Of a stretch of 64,000 bases of DNA, positions 1-10,029 are shown piece by piece. Location of the stretch: the NCBI RefSeq assembly GCF_001412215.1, contig NZ_LLWP01000005.1, positions 62,001 to 126,000 on the forward strand. Reading direction: 5' to 3'. Made by a program: the position numbers and the translations under genes. How positions within the stretch are numbered: the first letter of the stretch is position 1; each line of letters opens with the position of its first letter. The stretch is from Pedobacter sp. Hv1 (GTDB lineage: Bacteria > Bacteroidota > Bacteroidia > Sphingobacteriales > Sphingobacteriaceae). The notes below the pieces were generated by a model. That model had not been told where the DNA came from. It saw only the letters and a list, made by a program, of their open reading frames with translations, and did no database searches.

Positions 1-856
1 AAATGCCATCAAACTCATAATGGTGCAAAATCTGATCATTATTCTGCAAGAGATCAATCACTTTCTGATGGTATTTCTTAATTCCAGCCAACTGGAAACG
101 CTCCTGCAAATTCATCAGGCTATTTTCCCTTACATCGCTTACCAGCAATTCTATATTTGGCTCTAAGTCATGTAACAACAGCGATTTTCCGCCAGATGCA
201 GCACAACAGTCCCACCAATAATCGTATTTGTTCGGTTTAAAATAAGCGCCAGTTTTTTGAGAAGATAGATCTTGTACCTGATACAGCCTAGGATCGTTGA
301 TGACTTGCTCCAATTTTGTTCCATTAGGCAAGGCTAAAGTCGTATCTGAGACTTCTTTAACAGTTACATTATTGGCTTGCAATTGATTAATTACCGCTTG
401 GATATGAGTTGATTTTACCCTGATAAATAAATCGGGTTGACTAAAAGAAGCACTGTAAAAATCTGTGGCATTGATACTTTCAGAAAGCGGCGCACTGAAC
501 GAAAAAACATCTTCCAATTTAAAAGCTGGAAAAGCTTTCTTAATCAGGTCTATTTTTTCTTGGGCTGGGAGACCAATTTTTTCAACTAGATCTGGTAGGT
601 ATTGTGCAACAATCAAGCTTGAAGTATCATTACATAAAAAATCAGCTATAGCCAATCTTTTTAAAGGATCTAATTTAGCAAGTGCCTTTCCTAATCTAAA
701 AAAGCTATAGATGTATCTTGTAGCCCATCTCCGATCAGAAGACCCCATTTGTTTGTGTTGCTTAAAATAACCAACCAAATGCCTATGCAAAGGCAAAACG
801 CCATTGTAACTTGCAAATAATTGTTCAAACGCACGGATCTGGTGTTCTACTCTCAT
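1..856 (-). CDS. RsmB/NOP-family RNA cytosine-5 methyltransferase (3' end beyond window)
   Basis: The reading frame runs from an ATG at 856 to the left edge without a stop, so about 285 N-terminal residues are present and the C terminus is missing. The N-terminal part, rich in Arg and aromatic residues, resembles the region that precedes the catalytic domain in RsmB/NOL1/NOP2/Sun proteins. The S-adenosylmethionine-binding motif I is recognisable as DCCAASGGK near residue 216 (usual form DxCAAPGGK). The sequence LLVSDVRENSL follows as the expected second strand and acidic residue. The two catalytic cysteine motifs would lie beyond the window edge and cannot be checked. The expected role is m5C modification of rRNA or tRNA in the cytoplasm; the exact target base cannot be told. 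Confidence 0.8.
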   Translation of the reverse strand, partial: MRVEHQIRAFEQLFASYNGVLPLHRHLVGYFKQHKQMGSSDRRWATRYIYSFFRLGKALAKLDPLKRLAIADFLCNDTSSLIVAQYLPDLVEKIGLPAQEKIDLIKKAFPAFKLEDVFSFSAPLSESINATDFYSASFSQPDLFIRVKSTHIQAVINQLQANNVTVKEVSDTTLALPNGTKLEQVINDPRLYQVQDLSSQKTGAYFKPNKYDYWWDCCAASGGKSLLLHDLEPNIELLVSDVRENSLMNLQERFQLAGIKKYHQKVIDLLQNNDQILHHYEFDGI

Positions 857-888
857 ACCTCAGCCTTAAAGGGAATTTAAATTTTTAA

Positions 889-2127
889 TTAATCAACTAG
901 ATTTAAGGTAAGGTTTTTATACTGCAACAGCATTAAATCTTTGTTAAAATAGCCGTATTTGGGGTCGAATCCAAAATCAAAAGAATTATGCAGCCCCTTG
1001 TATTTATCCTTGGTTAAATAATCAAGGTATTTTTCGCCATGTTTAGCTAGCAATTTGCCAAAATAAAAACCAATATCAAAACCTTTGAAAGAGTATTCGC
1101 TAGGCTCAAAATTAAACTCCGATCGGTATTTTTTAATAAAGTTAATTACAGCTTGGCTTTTATAGTCAATCCTATAAGAAGTACTTATAATGGTATTAAG
1201 ATCTTGCAATTGATCTACATTATAGTTTTGTTTCATCCAATTCGGATGTCCGAAAAGACTAATGTCATACCCGCCAGTTTTTAGATTTTTAAGCTTAAAT
1301 ATTTTATCTATGCTAGGGATTACAAAACCTGTTTCCGACGAACAGATCACCAAGGCATACTTTTTACCCTTGATCATTCTGGTTTCAAAGGCATACGTAG
1401 AGGTAAACTCTTGCACAATGAAAGCAGGATGATTTTGCTTAAATCGAGCTCTTAAAGGCGCAGCAAATTGCTCATCGGTAGCTTTCCGTGGATTGATCAA
1501 CACCACAATTGCATTATTGCTTTGGTAGTGTTGGGCAATATAATCGGCTATTTTAATGGCATGTTGATCAATGTTATTAACTACAGAGATCAAATTAGGA
1601 TTATCGAAATCGCTGGGTTTTGATGCCGCTAAAGGCGACACAATGGTCAAATTGTTTTCAATAGCATAATTGGTCATGTACTTCACACCATCAGGAAAAA
1701 CCGGACCAATAATTAAGTTACTGTTCTTTAACGCTTCCTTTTTAAATAGCACCGCTAATTGGCTATTCTCATCTTTGCTATCAAATACATTGAGTTTAAA
1801 ATTCAAGCCAAAACTTGCGGCAGAGTCTATCCCCAATTTTACGCCTTGATAAAAATCGATGGCCATATCTGCACGTTCTAATTGTGCTTTATTGGCCGTA
1901 TTTAAATTAAGTTGGTTTAATTTAAAAGGAACTAACAAAGAAATTCCTGCTTCGGTAAATCTCTTGGCAGGTTTTTCTTCTTTGGTTTCTTTTTTCACTT
2001 CCTTAACAGGTTTATTTACTGGCGGAACCACCTTTGGGCTACAACTAGCAAAAAAACCTATCAAGCAAGCAATTATCCAATATTTATTCCCACTCAATAG
2101 TTGCTGGTGGTTTTGAACTGATATCAT
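889..2127 (-). CDS. Lipoprotein with type 1 periplasmic-binding fold (ABC substrate-binding-like)
   Basis: About 412 residues. A short hydrophobic segment ending FFASC looks like a lipoprotein signal, followed by a Lys/Glu/Pro-rich linker (residues about 35-60). The rest resembles the Leu/Ile/Val-binding type 1 periplasmic fold: [11 protein letters not shown], then [10 protein letters not shown], then a late [10 protein letters not shown] segment. In Bacteroidota such proteins are often free-standing, and no permease or ATPase is encoded nearby, so the ligand is unknown. The start is uncertain. An in-frame TTG at 2133, an ATG at 2127 and a TTG at 2097 are possible; the ATG overlaps the end of guaA by 44 bases, while the TTG at 2097 would give a compact lipoprotein signal of typical length. 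It probably shares a transcript with guaA. Confidence 0.7.
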   Translation of the reverse strand: MISVQNHQQLLSGNKYWIIACLIGFFASCSPKVVPPVNKPVKEVKKETKEEKPAKRFTEAGISLLVPFKLNQLNLNTANKAQLERADMAIDFYQGVKLGIDSAASFGLNFKLNVFDSKDENSQLAVLFKKEALKNSNLIIGPVFPDGVKYMTNYAIENNLTIVSPLAASKPSDFDNPNLISVVNNIDQHAIKIADYIAQHYQSNNAIVVLINPRKATDEQFAAPLRARFKQNHPAFIVQEFTSTYAFETRMIKGKKYALVICSSETGFVIPSIDKIFKLKNLKTGGYDISLFGHPNWMKQNYNVDQLQDLNTIISTSYRIDYKSQAVINFIKKYRSEFNFEPSEYSFKGFDIGFYFGKLLAKHGEKYLDYLTKDKYKGLHNSFDFGFDPKYGYFNKDLMLLQYKNLTLNLVD

Positions 2128-3610
2128 ACACAACTCGGTTAATTCCTTTTACTTTATTGATAATTTCATTAGAAATTTTTGCGAGCACGTTATAAGGTAA
2201 ATGGCACCAGTCTGCAGTCATTCCATCTACAGATTCTACTGCACGTAAGCAGATTACATTTTCGTAGGTACGCTCATCGCCCATTACCCCTACAGATTGA
2301 ACTGGAAGGAAAATAGCGCCAGCTTGCCATACTTGATCGTATAAACCAGCTTCTTTTAGGTTATTGATATAAATGGCATCTGCCTCTTGTAAAATGGCTA
2401 CTTTCTCTGGTGTTACATCGCCCAAAATTCTGATGGCCAAACCTGGACCAGGAAAAGGGTGGCGACCTAAAATAAATCCTTCAATACCTAAAGATTTGCC
2501 TACTCTTCTTACTTCATCTTTAAATAAGGTATTTAGTGGTTCTACGATTTTAAGCTTCATAAAATCTGGTAAACCACCAACGTTATGGTGCGACTTAATC
2601 GTTGCCGATGGTCCTTTAACAGAAACCGATTCAATAATATCAGGGTAGATGGTACCTTGAGCCAACCACACTACATCTTTAACATCGTGGGCAGCATCAT
2701 CAAAAACTTCGATAAAAACCCTACCAATGGCTTTACGTTTCAACTCAGGGTCTTTAACGCCTGCTAATTGGCTTAAGAAACGTTCTTTGGCATCAACACC
2801 TCTAATGTTTAAGCCCATGTGTTTGTATTGCTCTAAAACGCTTTCAAACTCATCTTTTCTCAACAAACCATTGTCTACAAAAATACAATGTAGGTTTGCA
2901 CCAATTGCTTTATGCAATAGAATAGCTGCAACGCTCGAATCTACACCACCTGATAGGCCTAAAACCACTTTATCGTTACCTAATTTTTCTTTTAGGGCAG
3001 CAATAGTCGTTTCTACAAATGCATCAGCAGTCCAATCTTGAGCACAGTTACAAATGTCTACCAAAAAGTTCTGCAATAATTGCTTACCATCTGTACTGTG
3101 TGTTACTTCTGGGTGAAACTGAATGGCATAGGTATTGGTATCTTTAACTTGGTACCCTGCTACTTTAACTTCTGCCGTGCTGGCAATAATTTCAAAGTTG
3201 CTTGGCACTTGGGTAATGGTATCTCCGTGGCTCATCCATACTTGAGAATCGATATTGATTCCTTTAAATAATGGATTTGCGTTATTTACAAAGTTCAGGT
3301 TTGCTCTACCATACTCTCTAGTTGACGATGCTTGCACATCTCCCCCACTTTGTTGTGCAATAAATTGTGCACCATAACAAACCGCCAATAGTGGATAAGC
3401 TTTAAACAAGCCTAAGTCTACATAAGGCGCATCTTCCTGACGAACAGAATAAGGACTACCTGATAAAATAATTCCTTTTACAGTTGAATCTAATTCGGGA
3501 ATGTGATTAAATGGATGGATTTCGCAGTAAACATTAAGTTCGCGAACGCGACGGGCAATAAGCTGTGTAAACTGCGAACCAAAATCGAGAATGATGATTT
3601 TTTCTAGCAT
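2084..3610 (-). CDS. guaA: GMP synthase (glutamine-hydrolysing)
   Basis: Converts XMP to GMP using ATP and glutamine, the last step of guanine nucleotide synthesis. The N-terminal class I glutamine amidotransferase domain has [12 protein letters not shown], the oxyanion region LSGSPYSVR, the nucleophile in AVCYGAQ (Cys-78) and [10 protein letters not shown]. The ATP-pyrophosphatase domain starts with the P-loop [10 protein letters not shown]. The C-terminal dimerisation domain ends in the typical PPATIEWE. Length, 508 residues, is normal. I place the start at the ATG at 3610: the longer frame would begin at a TTG that lies inside a promoter -7 element (3614-3621). The downstream lipoprotein gene overlaps the end of guaA, which suggests cotranscription. 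Confidence 0.96.
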   Translation of the reverse strand: MLEKIIILDFGSQFTQLIARRVRELNVYCEIHPFNHIPELDSTVKGIILSGSPYSVRQEDAPYVDLGLFKAYPLLAVCYGAQFIAQQSGGDVQASSTREYGRANLNFVNNANPLFKGINIDSQVWMSHGDTITQVPSNFEIIASTAEVKVAGYQVKDTNTYAIQFHPEVTHSTDGKQLLQNFLVDICNCAQDWTADAFVETTIAALKEKLGNDKVVLGLSGGVDSSVAAILLHKAIGANLHCIFVDNGLLRKDEFESVLEQYKHMGLNIRGVDAKERFLSQLAGVKDPELKRKAIGRVFIEVFDDAAHDVKDVVWLAQGTIYPDIIESVSVKGPSATIKSHHNVGGLPDFMKLKIVEPLNTLFKDEVRRVGKSLGIEGFILGRHPFPGPGLAIRILGDVTPEKVAILQEADAIYINNLKEAGLYDQVWQAGAIFLPVQSVGVMGDERTYENVICLRAVESVDGMTADWCHLPYNVLAKISNEIINKVKGINRVVYDISSKPPATIEWE

Positions 3611-3613
3611 GGG

Positions 3614-3621
3614 CAAAGATA
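3614..3621 (-). promoter_or_regulatory. guaA promoter -7 element, near-leaderless
   Basis: On the minus strand TATCTTTG matches the Bacteroidota -7 consensus TAnnTTTG and ends three bases before the guaA ATG. Transcription would therefore start at or next to the start codon. No clear -33 TTG is seen. Confidence 0.5.
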
Positions 3622-3854
3622 GCTATTTGATATGAGATGTGCAATGAACAAAGTTGAAACTCTGAAGTTCAAAGTCAAGAGTCCGAAGTCGAAGGAGGAA
3701 ATAGCTTCTGCCATTAATTATTTACAAAAACCATTTCCTACTTACCAATGAACTATTGAACTATTTACTATTCTCTATTTCCTATTCCCCATTTACTATT
3801 CACAAATGAACCAATGAACTGACAAGCTATTTCCTATTCCCCATTCCCCATTTC
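3622..3854. repeat. Low-complexity word array between guaA and dCMP deaminase
   Basis: No gene is visible. The DNA consists of reiterated short words such as CTATTTCCTATTCCCCATT, ATTTACTATTC and AATGAAC, and on the left a purine-rich set (AAAGTC, GAAGTC). The same pyrimidine-rich words recur at about 35250-35300. They look like degenerate tandem slippage products rather than a protein-coding remnant. Confidence 0.6.
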
Positions 3855-4310
3855 CTACTCGCCACCATGCTGTAAAACCTTCACGCCAAAGCGCACTAAA
3901 AAATCTACCCCTTCATCACTTGCCAAACCTTTATAAGCCGCATAAGAATCCTTAAAATAGACTTTTTTAATCCCCGACGACAGAATTAATCTGGCACAGG
4001 CAATACAGGGTGAGAGTGTGGTATACAATGTTGAGCCTTCAATTTTAGATCCGTTTTTAATGGCATATAAAATCGCATTCTCTTCTGCATGTAAAGCCAA
4101 CGAACAGCTTCCCTTACTATCTCTTGCACAGCCCACTTCTGGCCATTCTTCATCGCAATTGTGTGTACCCGCTGGAGGGCCATTGTAACCAATGGAGATG
4201 ATACGGGTATCTTTTGTCAATACGGCACCAACATGTGCACGTACGCAATGCGAACGACCAGCTAAATCTGAAGCCAGATTCATGAAAATTTTATTAAAAG
4301 ATGGTTTCAT
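3855..4310 (-). CDS. dCMP deaminase (cytidine/deoxycytidylate deaminase family)
   Basis: A 151-residue zinc-dependent deaminase that should convert dCMP to dUMP for thymidylate synthesis. The zinc and catalytic motif HAE is at residues 74-76 (HAEENAILYA), and the Cys pair is at 102 and 105 in SPCIACARL. The substrate-proximal GYNGPPAGTHNCDE segment is typical of ComEB/dCMP deaminases. The ATG overlaps the stop of the upstream transporter by one base (TAATG), so the two are probably translationally coupled although their functions have no obvious link. Confidence 0.9.
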   Translation of the reverse strand: MKPSFNKIFMNLASDLAGRSHCVRAHVGAVLTKDTRIISIGYNGPPAGTHNCDEEWPEVGCARDSKGSCSLALHAEENAILYAIKNGSKIEGSTLYTTLSPCIACARLILSSGIKKVYFKDSYAAYKGLASDEGVDFLVRFGVKVLQHGGE

Positions 4311-5593
4311 TATTTTTTTAGTCCTGCTTTATAACCTGCCATGGCATAATACAAAATATAAGCATAACATGGCAGCATACATATTAAAAAAGCAAGGTTA
4401 TTGGCCATACCAAATTGTGATTTCAATTGCGCATAGATTTGTGGCAAAATAGCTCCACCTGCAATACCCATTACCAATAAGGCCGAACCAATTTTAGTAA
4501 ATCTACCCAGTTTATTAATGGCTAAAGGAAATATAGCCGGCCACATTGGCGCATTGGCCAACCCTAACAAGGCAATAAAAGTTACCGCAGTATAGCCTTC
4601 TGTAAAATAAGCCCCTAAAGTAAATACCAGACCCAATATTGCGGCTAGTTTTAAACTTGTTTGCTGACTAATGTATTTAGGAATGGCAAAAATACCTATC
4701 ACATAACCCACCAACATGGAGATCAACGTGAAAGTGGTAAAATATTTGGTGGTATCTAGGCTCATGCCCATTGCTCTTCCATAATTACCAATTACATCTC
4801 CTGCCATTACTTCTACACCAACATATAAGAATAAACAAATAACACCCAATACCAAATGCGGATGACTTAATACTGAAGATTTATGTGCAGTTTCAGCTCC
4901 AGATCCTTCATCTTCTTTATCTGTATCAATTTCTGGAAGTGATGATTTTTTTATTAAGAAAGCTAACACCATCAATACCACAGCCATAATTACATAAGGC
5001 GTAATTACTTTGCTTGCCAACTCGTCTAACAATTGTATTTTATCTGCTTCTGAGACAGCTACCTTGATCTTTTCTTCAATGGCTGTTGCATTTTTTAATA
5101 CAATGGCACTTAAGATTAAAGGACTGATGGCACCTGCAATTTTATTACAGATCCCTAGAATACTGATGCGTTGTGCGGCACTTTCTATGGGGCCAATAAT
5201 TGCCGCATAAGGATTTGAAGCTGTTTGCAATAAAGCTAAGCCTGCACCTTGCACAAATAAACCTGTTAAAAATAAACCAAAAGCACGTTGTTGTGCGGCT
5301 GGGATAAAAATTAAAGACCCAAGAGCCATTACAAACAAGCCAAGCGCCATTCCATTTTTAAACCCTGTTTTTTTAAGGATGGCCGATGATGGAATTGCCA
5401 AAAAGAAATAAGCCATGTAAAAGGCAAATGTGACTAATAGTGCTTGGGTTTCTTTTAAATCGCAAGCAATTTGAAGGAATGGGATCAGTGTACCATTGAG
5501 CCAGGTTACAAATCCGAAAACAAAAAACAGCATGCTAATGATTGCCATTTGGCGAAAAAAGCTGCTTTTTTGGTTAGGTGTTGATTCAGTCAT
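4310..5593 (-). CDS. FucP-family sugar MFS transporter
   Basis: A 427-residue polytopic membrane protein of the major facilitator superfamily with about 12 hydrophobic segments. FucP/glucose-galactose transporter signatures are present: FFVFGFVTWLNGTLIPFLQIAC near the N terminus (in pieces FGFVTWLNG and LIPFL), ALLQTASNPYAAIIGP in TM4-5, and NYGRAMGM. Proton-coupled uptake of a hexose or deoxyhexose across the inner membrane is expected. The next gene upstream (5721-7157) is a second member of the same family, but a terminator lies between them. It is coupled to dCMP deaminase through a TAATG overlap. The sugar cannot be named from sequence. Confidence 0.88.
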   Translation of the reverse strand: MTESTPNQKSSFFRQMAIISMLFFVFGFVTWLNGTLIPFLQIACDLKETQALLVTFAFYMAYFFLAIPSSAILKKTGFKNGMALGLFVMALGSLIFIPAAQQRAFGLFLTGLFVQGAGLALLQTASNPYAAIIGPIESAAQRISILGICNKIAGAISPLILSAIVLKNATAIEEKIKVAVSEADKIQLLDELASKVITPYVIMAVVLMVLAFLIKKSSLPEIDTDKEDEGSGAETAHKSSVLSHPHLVLGVICLFLYVGVEVMAGDVIGNYGRAMGMSLDTTKYFTTFTLISMLVGYVIGIFAIPKYISQQTSLKLAAILGLVFTLGAYFTEGYTAVTFIALLGLANAPMWPAIFPLAINKLGRFTKIGSALLVMGIAGGAILPQIYAQLKSQFGMANNLAFLICMLPCYAYILYYAMAGYKAGLKK

Positions 5594-5674
5594 TGAGTTT
5601 GGTTTTATTTTCAGTTGCTAAATATGCAAAATAAATATTGTTTGAACCACTACTAAAAAAATGTCTATACACAA

Positions 5675-5705
5675 AAAAGCCTCCCTTTAAAAAAGGAAGG
5701 CTTTT
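5675..5705 (-). terminator. Rho-independent terminator after the second MFS gene
   Basis: AAAAGCCTCCCTTT and its imperfect complement form a stem of about 14 pairs with a T-run on the minus strand, directly after the stop of the 5721-7157 gene. Confidence 0.8.
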
Positions 5706-5720
5706 GAAATGTTATTTTAA

Positions 5721-7157
5721 TTAATGACCACCAGATACTTTGGTATCAAAATTAATTCCTTGTTTTCTAAGTATTCCGCTTACTTTCCAAGCATAATAAG
5801 CTAGGTAGGCAAAACACAAAATACCTATGATATAACTGTATTGGATGCCTGTAAATTCAGAAACATAACCTTGGATCCAGCTGATGATACCACCACCCAT
5901 GATCATCATGATCAAGAAACTACTACCTTGACTTGTATTTTTACCTAATCCGCTTACTGCTAAAGTAAAGATACAAGGCCATAATGTACTACAGAACAAA
6001 CCTACACTTGTAAAGGCATATACACTTACCATTCCAGTGGTAAACATTCCAATCATTAATGCCAAAATACCGATACCAGAGAAGATCAACAACATTCTGG
6101 CAGGATTACCTTTACTCATTACATCGGCAATAATTAATACCAAAATGATCAGGGCATAGATATAAAATGGTGCTAAATCATGTTTTGCAATGGCATTTAC
6201 ACCCAAAAAGATGGCAAAAGCTAAATATGGAGCTACCCATCTTAATATTTTTTGTAGGTTAATCTTATCTGTAAATGCTTCAACCGCACCTGTCCATCTA
6301 CCAATCATCATACTGGCCCAATACAACGAAATATAAGGCGCAACATCTTTAATCGCAAAACCTAGATCTTTTTCCATGTAGGCTGGTAAATTACTTGCAG
6401 TAGAAACTTCAACACCCACATACACAAAGATGGCGATCATACCCAATACCAATTGTGGGTATTTTAAAGCTGTCCATGCACTTGATGGCTTATCATCTTC
6501 GGCCGATGCCTCAACCAATGCTGGTCGATCTGGTAGCGGAGATAACTTTAAGAAAATGGCAACCAATAAAAAGGCTGCTCCTAAGATTAAATAAGGAATT
6601 TTAACACTCTCAATACTAATGCTTCCGGTGCTGCTTGTGCTTGCACCAAAAATGGCAAAACTCACAATCAGCGGGCCAATGGTTGTACCGAAGTTATTGA
6701 TACCACCAGCTAAGGTTAAACGTTGCGAACCCGTACTGATAGGTCCTAAAGCAATTGCCAATGGGTTTGCTACCGTTTGTTGGAGCGAAAAGCCTAAAGC
6801 AACAATAAATAAACCAGACAACATTAATGGAAACGATCCGGAATTAGCTGCTGGATAAAACAATAAAGTACCCACTGCAGAAACTACCAAACCTAAGGCT
6901 AATCCATTTTTATAACCAATTTTATTAATTAGATCTTTTCCCATTAATAATGATATGCCCATATAGATTAATGAACCTACAGTATAGGCTACATAAAATG
7001 CAATAGATACCAATTGGCTTTCACTTTGAGTTAAATGAAATGCCTCTTTAAATACAGGGATGAGGATGTCATTACTTGCAGCTACGAATCCCCAAAAGAA
7101 GAATACCGTAACTAAGGGAATAAACTGCCCCCATTTGGTTTGTGTTTGTTGTTCCAT
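5721..7157 (-). CDS. FucP-family sugar MFS transporter (second copy type)
   Basis: A 478-residue major facilitator protein of the fucose/glucose-galactose:H+ symporter group. It begins with a hydrophobic helix containing FFFWGFVAASNDILIPVF and carries the family segment FSLQQTVANPLAIALGP in the fourth-fifth helices. It is about 50 residues longer than its downstream neighbour, mostly in the central loop and the helix 9-10 region. It shares only family-level features with that neighbour, so the two are old paralogues rather than a recent duplication. The 232 bases upstream to the divergent lysE-type gene contain no clear promoter consensus. Confidence 0.88.
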   Translation of the reverse strand: MEQQTQTKWGQFIPLVTVFFFWGFVAASNDILIPVFKEAFHLTQSESQLVSIAFYVAYTVGSLIYMGISLLMGKDLINKIGYKNGLALGLVVSAVGTLLFYPAANSGSFPLMLSGLFIVALGFSLQQTVANPLAIALGPISTGSQRLTLAGGINNFGTTIGPLIVSFAIFGASTSSTGSISIESVKIPYLILGAAFLLVAIFLKLSPLPDRPALVEASAEDDKPSSAWTALKYPQLVLGMIAIFVYVGVEVSTASNLPAYMEKDLGFAIKDVAPYISLYWASMMIGRWTGAVEAFTDKINLQKILRWVAPYLAFAIFLGVNAIAKHDLAPFYIYALIILVLIIADVMSKGNPARMLLIFSGIGILALMIGMFTTGMVSVYAFTSVGLFCSTLWPCIFTLAVSGLGKNTSQGSSFLIMMIMGGGIISWIQGYVSEFTGIQYSYIIGILCFAYLAYYAWKVSGILRKQGINFDTKVSGGH

Positions 7158-7389
7158 TTTTGGATTTAGAGTTTAAGGTTTAGGCTATTTAATATTTAGT
7201 TTGTTAAACATAAATAAAATTTATTGCTTACTAAAGTGTAATTTATACACAATTGAAAAGAATTGTTTTGAATATGTTAACATCATATTATAATTAATGT
7301 TGGAATGAATTCTAATCAAAATTCGAAACAAAAAAGCTCAGATTTTAGCTTTAAAAATCGCATATTAGCATAAAATATATGATAGGCTA

Positions 7390-8010
7390 ATGTTTGAAGC
7401 GATTTTATTGGGTATGGGCGCTGGGCTAATTTCCTCATTTTTAACTGGTCCTGTTTTTTTTGCAATGATAAAGACCAGTATTGAGAAAGGATTTAAGGCC
7501 GGTTTTTCATTAGCAGTTGGCGTCATTATCAGCGATGTTGTTTTAATTGGACTGGTACTTTATGGAAGTCAATTTTTAGTTTATCAAGAAAGTTTTGATA
7601 AATATGTAGGCATTATTGGAGGCTTATTTCTCTTTGCCGTGGGCGTCTATTACCTCTACTCGAAAGTGTCTATCAAATACGAAGAGAATGCCATTATCAA
7701 AGTGAGCAAAAGAGGCTATCTGCTCAAAGGTTTTCTGATGTGTATTTTAACTCCTTCTACCTTGATGTTTTGGATCATTGTAAGTGGGATCATCTCTGCA
7801 AAGCTCAATTCATTGGATGAAAAACTCTTTTGCTTTTTCATTGCCATGGCTACCCAATTAACCATAGACGGATTAAAAAGTTATTATTCTAGCAAATTGC
7901 GCTATCGGATTAAAGAAGACGCCCTCAAGAAGCTGAATAAGATTGCAGGCGTAATTATTATTGCTTTCGCCATCTGGTTGATCTATAAAACCTATCACCA
8001 ATTTTATTAG
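7390..8010 (+). CDS. LysE/RhtB-family amino-acid exporter
   Basis: A 206-residue inner-membrane protein with about six hydrophobic segments. The N-terminal sequence GMGAGLISSFLTGPVFF (the usual GPVxL-type turn) and the segment GVIISDVVLIGLVLYG match the LysE translocator family. The LysE group exports amino acids or their analogues; the substrate is not predictable. The gene stands alone between divergent and convergent neighbours and ends at a strong hairpin. Confidence 0.8.
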   Translation: MFEAILLGMGAGLISSFLTGPVFFAMIKTSIEKGFKAGFSLAVGVIISDVVLIGLVLYGSQFLVYQESFDKYVGIIGGLFLFAVGVYYLYSKVSIKYEENAIIKVSKRGYLLKGFLMCILTPSTLMFWIIVSGIISAKLNSLDEKLFCFFIAMATQLTIDGLKSYYSSKLRYRIKEDALKKLNKIAGVIIIAFAIWLIYKTYHQFY

Positions 8011-8030
8011 TCTTTTTTTTCTTAAAATAT

Positions 8031-8064
8031 AAAAGGGGTGAAAACTTAAGTCTTCACCCCTTTG
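8031..8064. terminator. Bidirectional terminator between lysE-type gene and purF
   Basis: AAAAGGGGTGAA pairs perfectly with TTCACCCCTTT around a short loop, between two convergent genes. It is A-rich on one side and T-rich on the other, so it can serve both strands. Confidence 0.85.
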
Positions 8065-8102
8065 TTATATCCAATAAATATTGTTGGACAGAAAAAACCT
8101 AC

Positions 8103-10004
8103 TTAGTAAGCTCTTTGGTTATTTCCTTCTTTCCAGTTTACAAAAGCTTTATTTACTACTTTATTGCCACCTGGGGTTGGGTAGTTTCCAGAGAAATACC
8201 AATCGCCTGTATGATCTGGGCAGGCCAAGTGCAGGTTATCTAAAGTTTGATAAATGACCTCAACTTCTGCCTTCGTGCCAGCTGGTGTAATAATTTTTGC
8301 AATCTGATCTGAGATTTCTTGTTGTTTAAATGGTTTGTAAATCTCTTTCACATGGTTAACAATTTCTTCTTTTGGCAGTAATAGAGAAGCTTTACATTTT
8401 TGGTAAACTTCTTCTATAATGTGCTCCAAGCCTCTTTCTTTTAGCAACTGAACGGCTGCATCAAAAGCCACAAATTGTCCCATTTTAGACATATCGATAC
8501 CATAACAATCTGGATAACGAATTTGAGGTGCAGAAGAAACGATAATGATTTTTTTAGGATGTAACCTGTCAATAATCTTAATGATACTTTGTTTCAATGT
8601 TGTTCCACGAACAATAGAATCATCCACTGCAATTAAGGTATCGGTATGGTTTTTAATTACACCATAAGTGGTATCGTAAACGTGGGCTACCATTTCGCCC
8701 CTATCGGCATCTTGTGTAATAAAGGTACGCAGTTTTACATCTTTAATCGCTAGTTTTTCTACTCTAGGCGACATCGAAAGCAATTCGTCCAGTTCTTCAT
8801 CACTTAACTTTTCCTTACGGTTAAGCAAAGTATCTTTCTGCACTTCACGTACGTGTTGATGCAAACCTTCAACCATTCCATAAAATGAAACTTCGGCAGT
8901 ATTAGGAATAAATGAAAAAACAGTATTCTTTAAATCTTTATTTACAGCAGATAAAACCTGCGGAATTAATAAGTGACCAAGTTTTTTACGTTCTTTATAA
9001 ATATCTGCGTCGCTACCTCTAGAAAAATAGATTCGTTCAAAAGAACATGCTCTTTTCTCTGTTGGCTCGCGGTACATTTCTTGAGTTACCGTACCATCTT
9101 TTTTAACAATTAAAGCGTGGCCTGGTTCAATCTCTTTAACTTGTTTGATCTGTACGTTGAAAGCAGTTTGGATAGCTGGTCTTTCTGATGCGGCAACTAC
9201 AATCTCATCATCTGCATAATAAAATGCCGGACGAATGCCTGAAGGATCGCGAAGTACAAATGCATCTCCATTACCTACAATACCAGAAATGGTATAACCA
9301 CCATCCCAATTTTTTGCAGAACGGCGAAGAATGTTTGCAATGTTTAAGTTGTCAGAAATTTTATGGGTGATATCGACATTATTTAATCCTTCTTTTTTGT
9401 AGGTATCAAATAACTCTTGATTTTCATCATCTAAAAAGTGACCAATTTTTTCCAAAACAGTAACCGTATCTGCTTTTTCCTTTGGATGTTGACCAAGCTC
9501 GTACAATTGCTCTAACAGCTCATCAACATTAGTCATGTTAAAATTACCCGCAATTACCAAGTTTCTCGTCATCCAGTTATTTTGGCGTAAGAAAGGGTGG
9601 CAATTTTCGATGCTATTTTTACCGTGGGTACCATAACGCAAATGCCCTAATAAAACCTCGCCGATAAAGCTTACGTTTTGTTTTAGGAATTCGGTATCTT
9701 TCATTAACTCTGGCGTTTCATTCTGAATATCTACAAACTTGTTTTGTACATATCCAAAAATATCTGCAACCGCATTCTGAGCCATAGAACGGTAACGGCT
9801 AATGTAGCGGCTACCTGGTTTCATGTCTAATTTAATGGTTGCAATACCTGCACCGTCCTGTCCACGGTTGTGCTGCTTTTCCATCAACAAATACAATTTG
9901 TTGAGGCCGTAAAGTGCAGTACCGTATTTTTCTTGGTAATATGACAGAGGTTTTAACAATCGGATAAAGGCTATCCCGCATTCGTGTTTGATCTGATCAC
10001 TCAT
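8103..10004 (-). CDS. purF: Amidophosphoribosyltransferase-type protein, extended (PurF family)
   Basis: The family transfers glutamine-derived ammonia to PRPP in the first step of purine synthesis. The N-terminal Ntn-hydrolase glutaminase domain starts KHECGIAF with Cys-9 as the likely nucleophile after propeptide removal. RGQDGAGIA (residues 47-55) and LGHLRYGTHG follow. The PRPP-binding loop is VDDSIVRGTT at about 460-469. At 633 residues it is 130-160 longer than ordinary PurF; extra sequence lies around residues 370-445 and at the C terminus. Long forms occur in Bacteroidota, often as a second paralogue beside a standard purF, so its precise in vivo role is less sure than its family. A TAAATTTG promoter element precedes it. 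Confidence 0.82.
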   Translation of the reverse strand: MSDQIKHECGIAFIRLLKPLSYYQEKYGTALYGLNKLYLLMEKQHNRGQDGAGIATIKLDMKPGSRYISRYRSMAQNAVADIFGYVQNKFVDIQNETPELMKDTEFLKQNVSFIGEVLLGHLRYGTHGKNSIENCHPFLRQNNWMTRNLVIAGNFNMTNVDELLEQLYELGQHPKEKADTVTVLEKIGHFLDDENQELFDTYKKEGLNNVDITHKISDNLNIANILRRSAKNWDGGYTISGIVGNGDAFVLRDPSGIRPAFYYADDEIVVAASERPAIQTAFNVQIKQVKEIEPGHALIVKKDGTVTQEMYREPTEKRACSFERIYFSRGSDADIYKERKKLGHLLIPQVLSAVNKDLKNTVFSFIPNTAEVSFYGMVEGLHQHVREVQKDTLLNRKEKLSDEELDELLSMSPRVEKLAIKDVKLRTFITQDADRGEMVAHVYDTTYGVIKNHTDTLIAVDDSIVRGTTLKQSIIKIIDRLHPKKIIIVSSAPQIRYPDCYGIDMSKMGQFVAFDAAVQLLKERGLEHIIEEVYQKCKASLLLPKEEIVNHVKEIYKPFKQQEISDQIAKIITPAGTKAEVEVIYQTLDNLHLACPDHTGDWYFSGNYPTPGGNKVVNKAFVNWKEGNNQRAY

Positions 10005-10021
10005 TGATTATGATTGAGCCG

Positions 10022-10029
10022 CAAATTTA
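10022..10029 (-). promoter_or_regulatory. purF promoter -7 element
   Basis: TAAATTTG on the minus strand, 17 bases before the purF ATG, matches TAnnTTTG. No good -33 TTG is visible at the usual distance. Confidence 0.45.

Noticed and set aside
1859..3271. Several plus-strand frames opposite guaA and the lipoprotein gene
   Set aside because: They are antisense shadows of strongly supported genes, with no domain or start context.
3614..3616. TTG start for guaA two codons upstream of the ATG
   Set aside because: The TTG is part of the TATCTTTG promoter element, and the ATG start gives the normal GuaA N terminus.
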